DNA of 64,000 nucleotides from Compostimonas suwonensis (GTDB taxonomy: Bacteria; Actinomycetota; Actinomycetes; Actinomycetales; Microbacteriaceae), in the NCBI RefSeq assembly GCF_002797855.1, contig NZ_PGFB01000001.1, positions 558,001 to 622,000 of the forward strand, read 5' to 3'. The position numbers were made by a program, and so were the translations under genes. The notes under the pieces were generated by a model. The model made no database searches. It was not told the DNA's origin and saw only the letters and a list, made by a program, of their open reading frames with translations. Shown in pieces: positions 10,938 through 18,860 of the stretch (position 1 is its first letter; every line of letters begins with the position of its first letter).

Positions 10938-11819
10938 TCATGCCGCTGCGGTCACGCGGATGAGGTTCGCCCACGGGTCGTCGAAGAGCAGCACGGCCCC
11001 GTCGTTGCGGGTCTGCACGCCGCGGCTCGCGAGGCGCTGCTCGAGGGCGCCCAGGTCGTCGGCGGTGGGCAGCTCGACGGAGACCTGTCCGAGGCCGAGC
11101 GCGGGGGTGCGCGGGCCGGCGCCCTGGCTCTGCCAGGTGTTCATGCCCACGTGGTGGTGGTAGCCGCCCGCCGAGACGAAGAGCGCCTGGCCGCCGAGCG
11201 CGATCGTCTCCTCGAAGCCGACCGTGCCCACGTAGAAGTCCCGCGCGGTCGCGACGTCGCCGACCTTGAGGTGCACGTGGCCGACGCCGGCCTCGCCGTC
11301 GCCCGGGCCGGCGGATCCGGCATCCGTGAGATTCTGCTGCAGGAACTGGTTGGGGTCGAGGTAGAGCGTGCCCATCTGGATCTGGCCGCCGTTCCACTGC
11401 CAGGTGTCGCGCGGGCGGTCCCAGTACAGCTCCACGCCGTTGCCCTCGGGGTCGTCGAAGTAGAAGGCCTTGCTCACGATGTGGTCGGAGCTGCCGGTGA
11501 AGAGCGTCGGATGCTTGGTGGCGACCGAGTAGACGGATGCCGCGAGCTCGCTCTGCTCGGCGAAGAGGATCGCGGTGTGGAACAGCCCCGCCTGACCGGG
11601 GGAGGCGTGCCTGAGGGCCGGCGTGTGCTCGAGCACGAGGGATGCCGTCGTCCCCCGGCCGAGCACGGCCGAGCCGCCGCTCTGCGCGAGCACCGTGAGC
11701 CCCACGCCGAGGGTGTAGAAGGCGATCATCCGGTCGAGGTCGGCGACGGCGAGGGTCACGGCGCCCATCGAGGTGCCGGCGGCGAGCACGTCGTCACGGG
11801 CCTGGCGGTTGTCGTTCAT
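10938..11819 (-). CDS. VOC-family (catechol-2,3-dioxygenase-like) protein
   Basis: Cytoplasmic metal-dependent protein with two vicinal-oxygen-chelate domains, 293 residues. The first is at residues about 12-130 (MGAVTLAVADLDRMIAFY, DPEGNGVELYWDRP) and the second at about 165-290 (GVGHVHLKVGDVATARDFY, YHHHVGMNTW). Candidate metal ligands in the second domain are the His of GHVHL, a His of YHHHV and the Glu of VSVELP. The arrangement matches the CatE/YfiE group of extradiol-dioxygenase-like proteins. The true substrate is not predictable. Start chosen: ATG at 11819 with GAGGAGCG on the minus strand; the frame is open further upstream into repeats. The promoter region upstream holds unusual 19-bp arrays. 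Confidence 0.83.
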   Translation of the reverse strand: MNDNRQARDDVLAAGTSMGAVTLAVADLDRMIAFYTLGVGLTVLAQSGGSAVLGRGTTASLVLEHTPALRHASPGQAGLFHTAILFAEQSELAASVYSVATKHPTLFTGSSDHIVSKAFYFDDPEGNGVELYWDRPRDTWQWNGGQIQMGTLYLDPNQFLQQNLTDAGSAGPGDGEAGVGHVHLKVGDVATARDFYVGTVGFEETIALGGQALFVSAGGYHHHVGMNTWQSQGAGPRTPALGLGQVSVELPTADDLGALEQRLASRGVQTRNDGAVLLFDDPWANLIRVTAAA

Positions 11820-11884
11820 CGTGCGCTCCTCGCTGTCTGTCAAGGGAAACACCCGAACGTGCAGCCGAATTCCGGCCCCGCCCA

Positions 11885-12080
11885 CCAGAACGCAACCTCC
11901 CCGCCAGAACGCAACCTCCCCGCCAGAACTCAAAACGACGGATTTTTTGCCGTAAAGAGGGCAGAAACGCCCGAAAAGCCCGTTTTCAGGCAGAATCTCC
12001 GTCGTTTTAAGTGAGGCGAGGCGAGGTTAGTGAGGCGAGGCGAGGTTAGTGAGGCGAGGCGAGGTTAGTGAGGCGAGGTG
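11885..12080. repeat. Two inverted 19-bp tandem arrays around a central palindrome
   Basis: Left array: a 19-bp unit beginning CCAGAACGCAACCTC, copies at 11885-11903 and 11904-11922 plus a partial one. Centre: inverted repeat of about 20 bp, 11932-11951 with 11989-12008, whose outer 11 bp (AAAACGACGGA and its complement) are perfect. Right array: a 19-bp unit beginning GTGAGGCGAGGCGAGG, copies at 12011-12029, 12030-12048 and 12049-12067 plus a partial one. Both arrays have the same period and share an inverted GAGGTT core. The region lies between the VOC start and the purC stop and has no gene. Confidence 0.8.
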
Positions 12081-12097
12081 AAGGCGCGAGCGGCGAG

Positions 12098-12140
12098 AGA
12101 TCAGATCAGATCAGATCAGAGCAGAGCAGAGAGAGCAGGG
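12098..12140. repeat. GATCA microsatellite-like run
   Basis: Four GATCA-type pentamers followed by GCAGA/GAGA units, just before the purC stop codon. Likely slippage-prone sequence; no function seen. Confidence 0.6.
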
Positions 12141-12159
12141 CAGGATGCCGCGGCAGGCG

Positions 12160-13101
12160 TCAGCCGCCGGTGAGGCGTTCGAGCAGCTCGCGGTAGCGGG
12201 CCGCCGTGCGCTCCACGATCTCCGGCGGGAGGGCGGGCGGGGTGCCCTGCTGATCCCAGTTGGCGAGCAGCCAGTTGCGTACGATCTGCTTGTCGAAGCT
12301 GTTGGTGCGGTCGCCGGAATCCCAGGCCGCGGCATCCCAGTAGCGGCTCGAGTCGCTCGTGAGCACCTCGTCGGCGAGGGTCACGAGGCCGGTCGAGCGG
12401 TCGGCGCCGAACTCGAACTTCGTGTCGGCGAGGATGACCCCGCGCGTCTCGGCCACCGCGGCGGCGCGGGCGTAGATCGACAGCGACAGCTCGCGCAGCT
12501 CTGCCGCGACATCCGGCCCGACCAGCTCGACGGTGCGCTCGTAGGAGATGTTCTCGTCGTGCTCGCCCTGCGGGGCCTTCCAAGCGGGGGTGTAGATGGG
12601 CTCGGGCAGGCGGTCGCCGTTGGCGAGCCCGTCGGGCAGCGGGATTCCGCACACACTGCGACTGCGCTGGTACTCGAGCCATCCGCTGCCGGCCAGATAG
12701 CCGCGCACGACGCATTCGACGGGGAACATGTCGAGCGTCTTGACGAGCATCGAGCGCCCCGCGACGGCGTCGGGGATGAGCTCGCGCACGGTCTCGCCCG
12801 CGCCCAGCTCGTGGTCGGGCACGAGATGGTTGGGCACCTCGCCGAGCCGGTCGAACCACCACAGGCTCAGGGTCGTGAGCAGCTCGCCCTTGCCCGGGAT
12901 GCCCGGCTCGAGCACGTGGTCGAAGGCGCTCACCCGGTCGCTCGCGACGACGAGCACGCGCTGCGCGTCGTCGAGCCCGGATGCCGGCGGCTCGACGTAG
13001 AGGTCGCGCACCTTGCCCGAGTACACGTGCGACCACCCGGGAAGGGCGGAATGCGCGGCGGGGCTGGCGGGTGCGGCGGGGCCGGGGGCGTCGGAGTTCA
13101 C
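12160..13101 (-). CDS. purC: Phosphoribosylaminoimidazole-succinocarboxamide synthase (SAICAR synthetase)
   Basis: Condenses CAIR with aspartate in de novo purine synthesis; 313 residues from the chosen start. Seen: WSHVYSGKVRDLYVEP, the phosphate-binding region VVASDRVSAFDHVLEPGIPGKG, SMLVKTLDMFPVECVVRGYLAGSGW, LADTKFEFG and SFDKQIVRNWL. Length matches the long PurC form of actinobacteria. Start: GTG at 13101. The alternative ATG at 13110 overlaps a TAGCAT hexamer (13114-13109, minus strand) that looks like a -10 box. purD has an almost identical CCCTAGCAT at the same distance from its GTG, so a leaderless start at 13101 is preferred. Confidence 0.93.
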   Translation of the reverse strand: MNSDAPGPAAPASPAAHSALPGWSHVYSGKVRDLYVEPPASGLDDAQRVLVVASDRVSAFDHVLEPGIPGKGELLTTLSLWWFDRLGEVPNHLVPDHELGAGETVRELIPDAVAGRSMLVKTLDMFPVECVVRGYLAGSGWLEYQRSRSVCGIPLPDGLANGDRLPEPIYTPAWKAPQGEHDENISYERTVELVGPDVAAELRELSLSIYARAAAVAETRGVILADTKFEFGADRSTGLVTLADEVLTSDSSRYWDAAAWDSGDRTNSFDKQIVRNWLLANWDQQGTPPALPPEIVERTAARYRELLERLTGG

Positions 13102-13337
13102 GTCCTCCATGCTAGGGCGTGGGCGGGGCGGCTCGGCATGTCGGGCGTGGCCGGGACGGCTCGATGCGGAGCCGGCGTGTGCTGCGGCATCCGCGAGCCG
13201 TGTGACGCCCGTGCCCGGTGGGGCTGCCCACATGCGGGAGTCGGGTGTCGATCCTCCCGGCCGGCGCTTCTGATTCCGGCCCGACCGGAGGAGTTCCTGC
13301 ATTCGGGATGCCAGGGTCGGCGGAGCTCAGATGGGGG

Positions 13338-13679
13338 CTACGCGAGGAGCTTGGCCTTCGCCGCCGCGAACTCGTCGTCGCTCAGGATGCCCTGCGAGTG
13401 GAGTGTGGCGAGCTGCTGGATCTGGCTCATGAGGTCGTTCGCCGCCGGAGCCGCGGGAGCAGGGGCCGCGGCCTGCTGCGCGGCGACGGCCTGTGCTGCC
13501 GCCGCCTGCATCTGCTCCTGCTGCTGATCGGCTTCGGCCTGCTGGGCCTGCGCCTGCTCGTTGGCCTTCTGCTGCTGGCGCGAGCGCATTCCGCCCGAGA
13601 CCGCTGTCGCCGTACCCGCAACGACCGCCGTGCGCGCGGCGAGACCGATGAGACCCGGTCGACCTACTCGACGAAACAT
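13338..13679 (-). CDS. SHOCT-domain small protein
   Basis: 113-residue protein. Residues 1-35 form a hydrophobic/basic segment (LIGLAARTAVVAGTATAVSGG) that may associate with the membrane. Residues about 36-80 are a Gln/Ala-rich stretch likely to be coiled-coil or disordered. The C-terminal 30 residues are a SHOCT motif, IQQLATLHSQGILSDDEFAAAKAKLL, which is typical of short bacterial proteins and thought to aid oligomerisation. The start is ATG at 13679 with a strong AGGAGG (minus strand) six bases upstream. Function unknown. It follows the DUF6325-like gene on the same strand, a pairing common in actinobacteria. Confidence 0.82.
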   Translation of the reverse strand: MFRRVGRPGLIGLAARTAVVAGTATAVSGGMRSRQQQKANEQAQAQQAEADQQQEQMQAAAAQAVAAQQAAAPAPAAPAANDLMSQIQQLATLHSQGILSDDEFAAAKAKLLA

Positions 13680-13752
13680 GGGGATACCTCCTGTTGCTGT
13701 GCTGCTGGATGCTGTTCATTCGCTCGCGGCGTCGACGCTCCGGCCGTGTGGC

Positions 13753-14181
13753 CTACTCCGTCGTCGCGGCCTCGAGGGCGGCGTTGACCACCGGCGCGGG
13801 AACCCGCTCCGAGTGCAGGACCGAGCCGCCGGCGTTGAAGAGGGACTGCGCGAGCTTCTTGGCGAAGACGAGCTCGGCGACGATGAGGATGGCGGAGCTG
13901 CCGAGCGGCATCTCCTCGGCGATGGCCTCGATGTCCTCGTCGGCGGCGATGCCGGAGGCCTGCAGCTCGAAGTCGGCGAAGCCCTCCTCGTCGAGGATCT
14001 CCTCGAGCTCGACGACCGTGATCTCGCCCTCGGCCGAGCGCGTCACGAAGACGAGGTCGAGCAGGTTGACGGTTCCGCTCTCGACGAGCTCGGCGATCGC
14101 CTCGGCGACCGCGGGGCCCGGGTGCTCGCCCGGGAAACCGGCGAGGATGAACTCGACCGGCCCGTATTCGAAGACTGCCAT
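13753..14181 (-). CDS. DUF6325-like protein
   Basis: Acidic cytoplasmic protein of 142 residues beginning MAVFEYGPVEFILAGFPG, with a repeated alpha/beta pattern and two candidate helices (AVAEAIAELVESGTVNLLDL and GSSAILIVAELVFAKKLAQ). This resembles the actinobacterial DUF6325 family, whose function is unknown. The start is ATG at 14181, behind GATGAGGAGAGCG (good Shine-Dalgarno). A TAGGTT -10-like element lies near 14251 on the minus strand, within the intergenic region shared with the divergent alditol oxidase gene. Probably co-transcribed with the SHOCT gene 73 bp downstream. Confidence 0.75.
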   Translation of the reverse strand: MAVFEYGPVEFILAGFPGEHPGPAVAEAIAELVESGTVNLLDLVFVTRSAEGEITVVELEEILDEEGFADFELQASGIAADEDIEAIAEEMPLGSSAILIVAELVFAKKLAQSLFNAGGSVLHSERVPAPVVNAALEAATTE

Positions 14182-14345
14182 GTCGCTCTCCTCATCCTGC
14201 TCGCCCAGAGTGCTGTTCGCCACCCGCCCACGTTCGGGCAGTGCAAACCTAGCAGCGCACAGGGGCGCCGCACCACGGGCGCCGACCCCAGAAATGGACG
14301 AGAATGGCGGATGACGCACAACGCCCCACACGAACGGATGGACGC

Positions 14346-15599
14346 ATGGCCGCAGAACTCAATTGGGCCGGAAACTACAGCTATCGAGCCCATCGGATCC
14401 TGAGGCCGCAGAGCGTCGAACAGCTTCAGGAGATCGTCGCGGCGGGTGGGAGCCTGCGTGCGCTCGGCTCGCGGCACTCCTTCAACGCGATCGCCGACAC
14501 GAGCGGCGAGCTGATCGCGACGGCGGGCCTCCCCGACGACATCGTGATCGACGAGGAGGCGCACACGGTCACGGTCGGCGGTGGCACCAAGTACGGCGAC
14601 CTCGGCGTCGTCCTCGCCGAGCACGGCCTGGCCCTGCACAACCTCGCATCCCTCCCCCACATCTCGGTCGCGGGCGCCATCGCCACCGCGACGCACGGCT
14701 CCGGCGACCGCAACGGCAACCTCTCCACGGCGGTGGAGGCCCTCGAGTTCGTCGACGGCACGGGCGAGCTGCGCCGCATCGCCCGGGGCGATCAGGGCTT
14801 CGAGGGCGCCGCCGTCTCGCTCGGCGCCCTGGGCGTCGTCACGCGCGTCACGCTGCGCGTCGAGCCGAGCTTCGAGGTGCGGCAGAACGTCTTCGTCGAC
14901 CTGCCCTGGGAGCGGGTGATGACCGACTACGACGCGATCACGTCGAGCGCGTACAGCGTGAGCCTCTTCACGACGTGGGCGGGCGAGGCCGTCCAGCAGC
15001 TCTGGCTCAAAGAGCGGGTGGATGCCGCAGCCGGGGCTCCCGGCGCCGAGGCGTTCGGCGGCCGCGCCGCCACCGCCCAGCTGCACATGATCTCGTCGAT
15101 GTCGCCCGACAACACGACCGACCAGCTCGGGGTCGCGGGGCCCTGGAACGAGCGGCTGGCGCACTTCAAATACGGTTTCACGCCGAGCGCGGGCGAGGAG
15201 ATCCAGTCGGAGTACCTCCTGCCGCGCGAGCACGCGGTCGCCGCGTTCGCGGCCGTGCGCGGGCTCGCCGGGCGGATCGCGCCCCTGCTGCAGATCTCGG
15301 AGATCCGCACGGTCGCTGCCGACGAGCTGTGGCTGAGCTCCTCATACCAGCAGGAGACCGTGGGCCTGCACTTCACCTGGAGGAGGATGCAAGACGAGGT
15401 CGAGGCCTTCCTGCCGACCCTCGAGGGGGCGCTCGCCCCGTTCGGGGCCCGGCCGCACTGGGGCAAGGTCTTCCACGGCGCACCGGGGCTCATCGAGTCG
15501 CTCTACCCGCGGCTCGGCGACTTCCGCGAGCTCGCCGCCCACTACGACCCGCGCGGCGTCTTCCGCAACGAGTTCCTTGAGCGGCACGTCTTCTCGTAG
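14346..15599 (+). CDS. Alditol oxidase-like FAD-dependent oxidoreductase (AldO/VAO family)
   Basis: Flavoprotein of 417 residues, closely resembling Streptomyces alditol (xylitol/sorbitol) oxidase, which oxidises the terminal hydroxyl of polyols with release of H2O2. Seen: NWAGNYSYRAHRILRP at the start, SLRALGSRHSFNAIADT where His44 is the expected covalent FAD attachment site, LHNLASLPHISVAGAIATATHGSG (FAD-binding), YSVSLFTTW, FTPSAGEEIQSEYLLPREH and HWGKVFHG in the substrate domain. ATG at 14346 is preferred because it gives the length and N-terminus of AldO; an in-frame ATG at 14304 would add 14 residues. It stands alone. Convergent with purD. Confidence 0.87.
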   Translation: MAAELNWAGNYSYRAHRILRPQSVEQLQEIVAAGGSLRALGSRHSFNAIADTSGELIATAGLPDDIVIDEEAHTVTVGGGTKYGDLGVVLAEHGLALHNLASLPHISVAGAIATATHGSGDRNGNLSTAVEALEFVDGTGELRRIARGDQGFEGAAVSLGALGVVTRVTLRVEPSFEVRQNVFVDLPWERVMTDYDAITSSAYSVSLFTTWAGEAVQQLWLKERVDAAAGAPGAEAFGGRAATAQLHMISSMSPDNTTDQLGVAGPWNERLAHFKYGFTPSAGEEIQSEYLLPREHAVAAFAAVRGLAGRIAPLLQISEIRTVAADELWLSSSYQQETVGLHFTWRRMQDEVEAFLPTLEGALAPFGARPHWGKVFHGAPGLIESLYPRLGDFRELAAHYDPRGVFRNEFLERHVFS

Positions 15600-15839
15600 G
15601 CGGCGCGTGTTCTCGTGAGGGCGGTACGCGGCCGGCGTGAGCTGCACGCGCGGCCGGTCGCTCAGGTCGCCGCGTCGCAGTGCTGACCGACACGCCGGAG
15701 GGAGTACCACCGGAGGCGCGCCGGCCTGAACCACAGGCGGTGAGGCGGGCGCCCAGAGCGAGCGCCGAGCGCGAGCGCGGGCCCCGGGTTGGTGCCGAGA
15801 GCAGGCGCCGCGAGCCGGCGGTGAGGGTGGGCGCCGAGG

Positions 15840-17093
15840 CTAGTCGAGCACCTTCGCGGCGATGTCGTGGCGGAACTGGGCGCCCTCCAGCTCGATGAGG
15901 GCGACGGCTTTGTAGGCACGGGCGCGGGCCTCGGTGAAGGTGCTCCCGACGCCGACGACGCTCAGCACGCGCCCGCCGCTCGCGAGCAGCTCGCCGCCGG
16001 GGCCGCGCGTGGTCGCGGCGTGGGCGATGTGCACTCCCGGAACCCGGGCCGCGGCATCCAGCCCGCCGATGGGGCGGCCGGTGACGGGGGTGTCGGGGTA
16101 GTTCTCGCTCGCGATCACGACCGTGACCGCGACATCCAGGGCGAACTCGGGGCGGGGCAGCTCGCTGAGGGTTCCCGTGGCCGCGGCGAAGAGCAGCGAG
16201 CTGAGCGGGGTGACGAGGCGGGGCAGCACGACCTGCGTCTCCGGGTCGCCGAAACGGGCGTTGAACTCGATGACCCGGATGCCGCGGCTCGTCACGATGA
16301 GGCCGCAGTAGAGCAGCCCGATGAAGGGGGTGTCCTCGCTCGCGAGCTGGCGCACGGTCGGCAGCGCGACGGTGGAGATGACCTCGTCGACGAAGCCCTC
16401 CGGCAGCCAGGGCAGTGGAGAGTACGCGCCCATACCGCCCGTGTTGGGGCCCGTGTCGCCCGTGCCGAGGCGCTTGAAGTCCTGTGCGGGCGAGAGCGGC
16501 AGCACCGTGTGGCCGTCGGAGACGAGGAAGAGCGACACCTCCTCGCCGTCGAGGAACTCCTCGATGAGCACCTCGCCGTGCTCGAGCCAGTGCGCGGCGT
16601 GGGCGAGGGCCGCGTCGCGGTCGTTCGTGACGAGCACGCCCTTGCCGGCGGCGAGGCCGTCGGCCTTCACGACGTAGGGGGCGCCGAAGGAGTCGAGGGC
16701 CTCCTCGACCTCGTGCAGGGTGTGCGCCTGGGTCGCGCCGCCCGTGGGCACGCCGGCCTCGCGCATGATGCGCTTGGCGAAGCTCTTGCTGCCCTCGAGT
16801 GCAGCGGCCGCCCTGCCGGGGCCGAAGACGGCGATGCCGCGGGTGCGCAGGGCGTCGGCCACACCGGCGATGAGCGGGGCCTCGGGGCCGATCACCACGA
16901 GTTCGATGCCCTCGTCGATCGCGTAGTTGGCGACGGCGTCTGGGTCGTTCGCGTCGAGTGCGATCACGGGGACGTCGGCCGCGATGCCGGCGTTGCCCGG
17001 AGCCGCGAGGATCTCGTGCTCGGTCTCTTCCGACAGCAGGGCGAGGATGATGGCGTGCTCGCGAGCACCGGAACCGAGAACGAGAATTTTCAC
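15840..17093 (-). CDS. purD: Phosphoribosylamine-glycine ligase (GAR synthetase)
   Basis: ATP-grasp ligase joining phosphoribosylamine and glycine, second step of purine synthesis, 417 residues. Seen: [19 protein letters not shown] start, [42 protein letters not shown] (ATP-grasp loop), [14 protein letters not shown], and [29 protein letters not shown]. The start is GTG at 17093. A TAGCAT hexamer (17106-17101, minus strand) ends seven bases upstream with no Shine-Dalgarno sequence, the same arrangement as purC, so the message is probably leaderless. Divergent from the SseB-like gene. Confidence 0.95.
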   Translation of the reverse strand: MKILVLGSGAREHAIILALLSEETEHEILAAPGNAGIAADVPVIALDANDPDAVANYAIDEGIELVVIGPEAPLIAGVADALRTRGIAVFGPGRAAAALEGSKSFAKRIMREAGVPTGGATQAHTLHEVEEALDSFGAPYVVKADGLAAGKGVLVTNDRDAALAHAAHWLEHGEVLIEEFLDGEEVSLFLVSDGHTVLPLSPAQDFKRLGTGDTGPNTGGMGAYSPLPWLPEGFVDEVISTVALPTVRQLASEDTPFIGLLYCGLIVTSRGIRVIEFNARFGDPETQVVLPRLVTPLSSLLFAAATGTLSELPRPEFALDVAVTVVIASENYPDTPVTGRPIGGLDAAARVPGVHIAHAATTRGPGGELLASGGRVLSVVGVGSTFTEARARAYKAVALIELEGAQFRHDIAAKVLD

Positions 17094-17205
17094 ACCAGCA
17101 ATGCTAGGGCGTGCAGGGTTTCCCCGCTCCCGTGCTGCCCCGACCCCACGATGACTGATGCGCATGGCTTTGCGCGCGGCGCGGAGGACGCCTAGCGTGG
17201 GACGG

Positions 17206-18129
17206 ATGAGCGACGAACCGGTGAGCGGCGAACAGAGCGGCGGTTTTCCGCACAACGATCTCGAGGGCACGCTCGCGGCCGCGTATCGCGGCGAGGTGCC
17301 CGTCGACGACGTCATCGCGGCTCTGCTCGACGCGCCCGTGTGGGTGCCGTTCGGCGGCGACGAGGGGCTGCTGACCGGCGACTTCGACGAGAACGACCCG
17401 CCGGGGCTGCTCATCCTCGACCACGACGGCCACGAGGTGGTTCCCGTCTACACCTCCGTCGAGCTCTTCGCCGCGAGCTTCCCCGACCGCCGGGCCATCA
17501 ACCCGCCCGCCGCCCGGGACTTCCTCGAGCAGCTGCCGCCTCCCATCGGTGCCTCGGTGAACGCGGGCCAGGAGATCAGCCTCGTGATGCCGCACCACGC
17601 TGTGCGCGAGGCCCTCGGGCTCAGCCCCGACCTCGAGGTCGGGCAGCCGGGTGAGTCGATCCCCGGCGTCAACCCGATCGAGCCGGGCACACGCATCCGC
17701 GTCGGCGAGCCGCCCACAGAGCCGGCCGAGCTCGTGAGCACGGTCGCGGCCGCCCTGCGCGCCGTGCCGCCCGCCGTGAGCGCCCGCAGGGCCTGGGTGC
17801 AGATCGGCGAGCTGCCGCCCGTGCTGCTCATCGAGGTGGAGCTCGTCGAAAACGGGGAGGACGACCGCCGGGCCGTCGTCGAGGCCATCAACTCCGCGCT
17901 GCGCGGCACCGACCCGGGCTTCGGCGTCGAGATCACCTTCGCGCGCACGGGGCCGGCCGGGCTCACCTGGCTGGTCAACCACGTCGGCCCGTTCTACGGC
18001 GCGGGCTCGCCGGGCGACGGCACCTCGCCCACGACGGCCGCGCCTGCGGGTGGCGCGGGCGCAGACGATGGCGCGGCTGGCACGGCTGGCACGGCTGGTG
18101 CATCCGGCGCGGATGGCAGCCATGGCTAG
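17206..18129 (+). CDS. SseB-family protein
   Basis: Protein of 307 residues. The N-terminal part (residues about 15-140) matches the SseB N-terminal domain: LEGTLAAAYRGEVPVDDVI, DAPVWVPFGG, GLLILDHDGHEVVPVYTSVELF. The C-terminal part (about 175-275) resembles the SseB C-terminal domain, and a Gly/Ala/Thr-rich tail follows. SseB was named for enhanced serine sensitivity in E. coli; the molecular role is not established. The start is ATG at 17206. TAGCGT at 17193-17198 ends seven bases upstream, so a leaderless transcript is likely. The stop overlaps the start of the next gene by 8 bases, so the two are translationally coupled. Confidence 0.82.
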   Translation: MSDEPVSGEQSGGFPHNDLEGTLAAAYRGEVPVDDVIAALLDAPVWVPFGGDEGLLTGDFDENDPPGLLILDHDGHEVVPVYTSVELFAASFPDRRAINPPAARDFLEQLPPPIGASVNAGQEISLVMPHHAVREALGLSPDLEVGQPGESIPGVNPIEPGTRIRVGEPPTEPAELVSTVAAALRAVPPAVSARRAWVQIGELPPVLLIEVELVENGEDDRRAVVEAINSALRGTDPGFGVEITFARTGPAGLTWLVNHVGPFYGAGSPGDGTSPTTAAPAGGAGADDGAAGTAGTAGASGADGSHG

Positions 18130-18487
18130 AGCGCGCATCGACGACGGCGTGGGGCGCGAGGCCGTGCGCAGCGCGACCGGGGCGGATGCCGCCGCCGTCG
18201 ACCGCACCACCCTCGCGACGGCCGTGCGGTACTCGCTGCAGATCCTCGCCGAGCGCGCCGAGGGCAACACCGTCGAGGTGCGCGTGCCGCCGTTCGCGGC
18301 CGTGCAGTGCATCGAAGGCCCCCGGCACACCCGCGGAACCCCGCCGAACGTCATCGAGACGGATGCCGCGACCTGGCTCGCCCTCGCCACGGGCGCCGTC
18401 ACCTGGGCCGACGCCATCGCCACCGGCCGAGTGCACGCCTCCGGCCAGCGCGCCGACCTCACGGGCCACGTGCCGCTGCCGCTTTGA
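18122..18487 (+). CDS. Sterol-carrier-family small protein
   Basis: 121-residue protein of the actinobacterial sterol carrier/SCP-like family. Seen: AVRYSLQILAERAEGNTVEVRVPPFAAVQCIEG split over the first half and TWLALATGAVTWADAIATGRVHASGQRADL in the second; the latter is the typical WxxLxxGxxxWxxAxxxGxxxxSGxRADL ending. The ATG at 18122 lies inside the end of the sseB-like gene (8-base overlap). From known synteny, homologues sit next to purF in other actinobacteria (Mycobacterium order: small protein, purF, purM, DUF3073). Here purF lies 29 kb away. Function unknown; the link to purine genes is positional only. Confidence 0.78.
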   Translation: MARARIDDGVGREAVRSATGADAAAVDRTTLATAVRYSLQILAERAEGNTVEVRVPPFAAVQCIEGPRHTRGTPPNVIETDAATWLALATGAVTWADAIATGRVHASGQRADLTGHVPLPL

Positions 18488-18520
18488 GCGGCAGCCCCTC
18501 ACCGCCCGTTTCTTCGTCGC

Positions 18521-18580
18521 GGCACGTGGATGTCGTGCGGGCACGCGACTTTTCACGTGCCCGCACGACATCCACGTGCC
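18521..18580. terminator. Perfect 25-bp hairpin after the sterol-carrier gene
   Basis: Arms 18521-18545 and 18556-18580 are fully complementary, with a 10-base loop. No T-run follows. It is placed 33 bases after the stop and upstream of the iron-regulated hmu promoter, so it probably insulates the two transcripts. Confidence 0.7.
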
Positions 18581-18653
18581 ACGAACGCCGAACCCGGGCG
18601 GCGCGAGGGTCGAATCGCCCGATCGATAGCCTCTGATCGGGAGTTTAATAATG

Positions 18654-18692
18654 TAGGTAAGGCTTACCTTGACAAGGTGAGCCTTGCCTAAC
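18654..18692 (+). promoter_or_regulatory. Two adjacent DtxR/IdeR-type iron boxes upstream of hmuT
   Basis: 18654-18672 reads TAGGTAAGGCTTACCTTGA and 18674-18692 reads AAGGTGAGCCTTGCCTAAC. Both match the 19-bp palindromic DtxR/IdeR consensus (TTAGGTTAGGCTAACCTAA) at most positions. Their placement upstream of hmuT predicts repression when iron is plentiful. The translation start is 168 bases further on, leaving a leader with a small hairpin (18743-18758). Confidence 0.85.
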
Positions 18693-18860
18693 TAGTTTGA
18701 TACCGATTCGCTCGGCATCGAGACACTTTCGCGCGATCGACATCGGCCGAACGGCCGATATCGACCGCTATTCGTCGCGCCTCCGACCGCGAATCGCGTT
18801 CCCCGCGCCATGCGCCGCCCCCACCAGACGCGCGCCGCGCATCCTCGACCAGTTCGGACC

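Noticed and set aside
13110-13110. ATG at 13110 as the purC start
   Set aside because: It overlaps the TAGCAT -10-like box. The GTG nine bases downstream has the same spacing to that box as in purD. The ATG remains possible if the real promoter is elsewhere.
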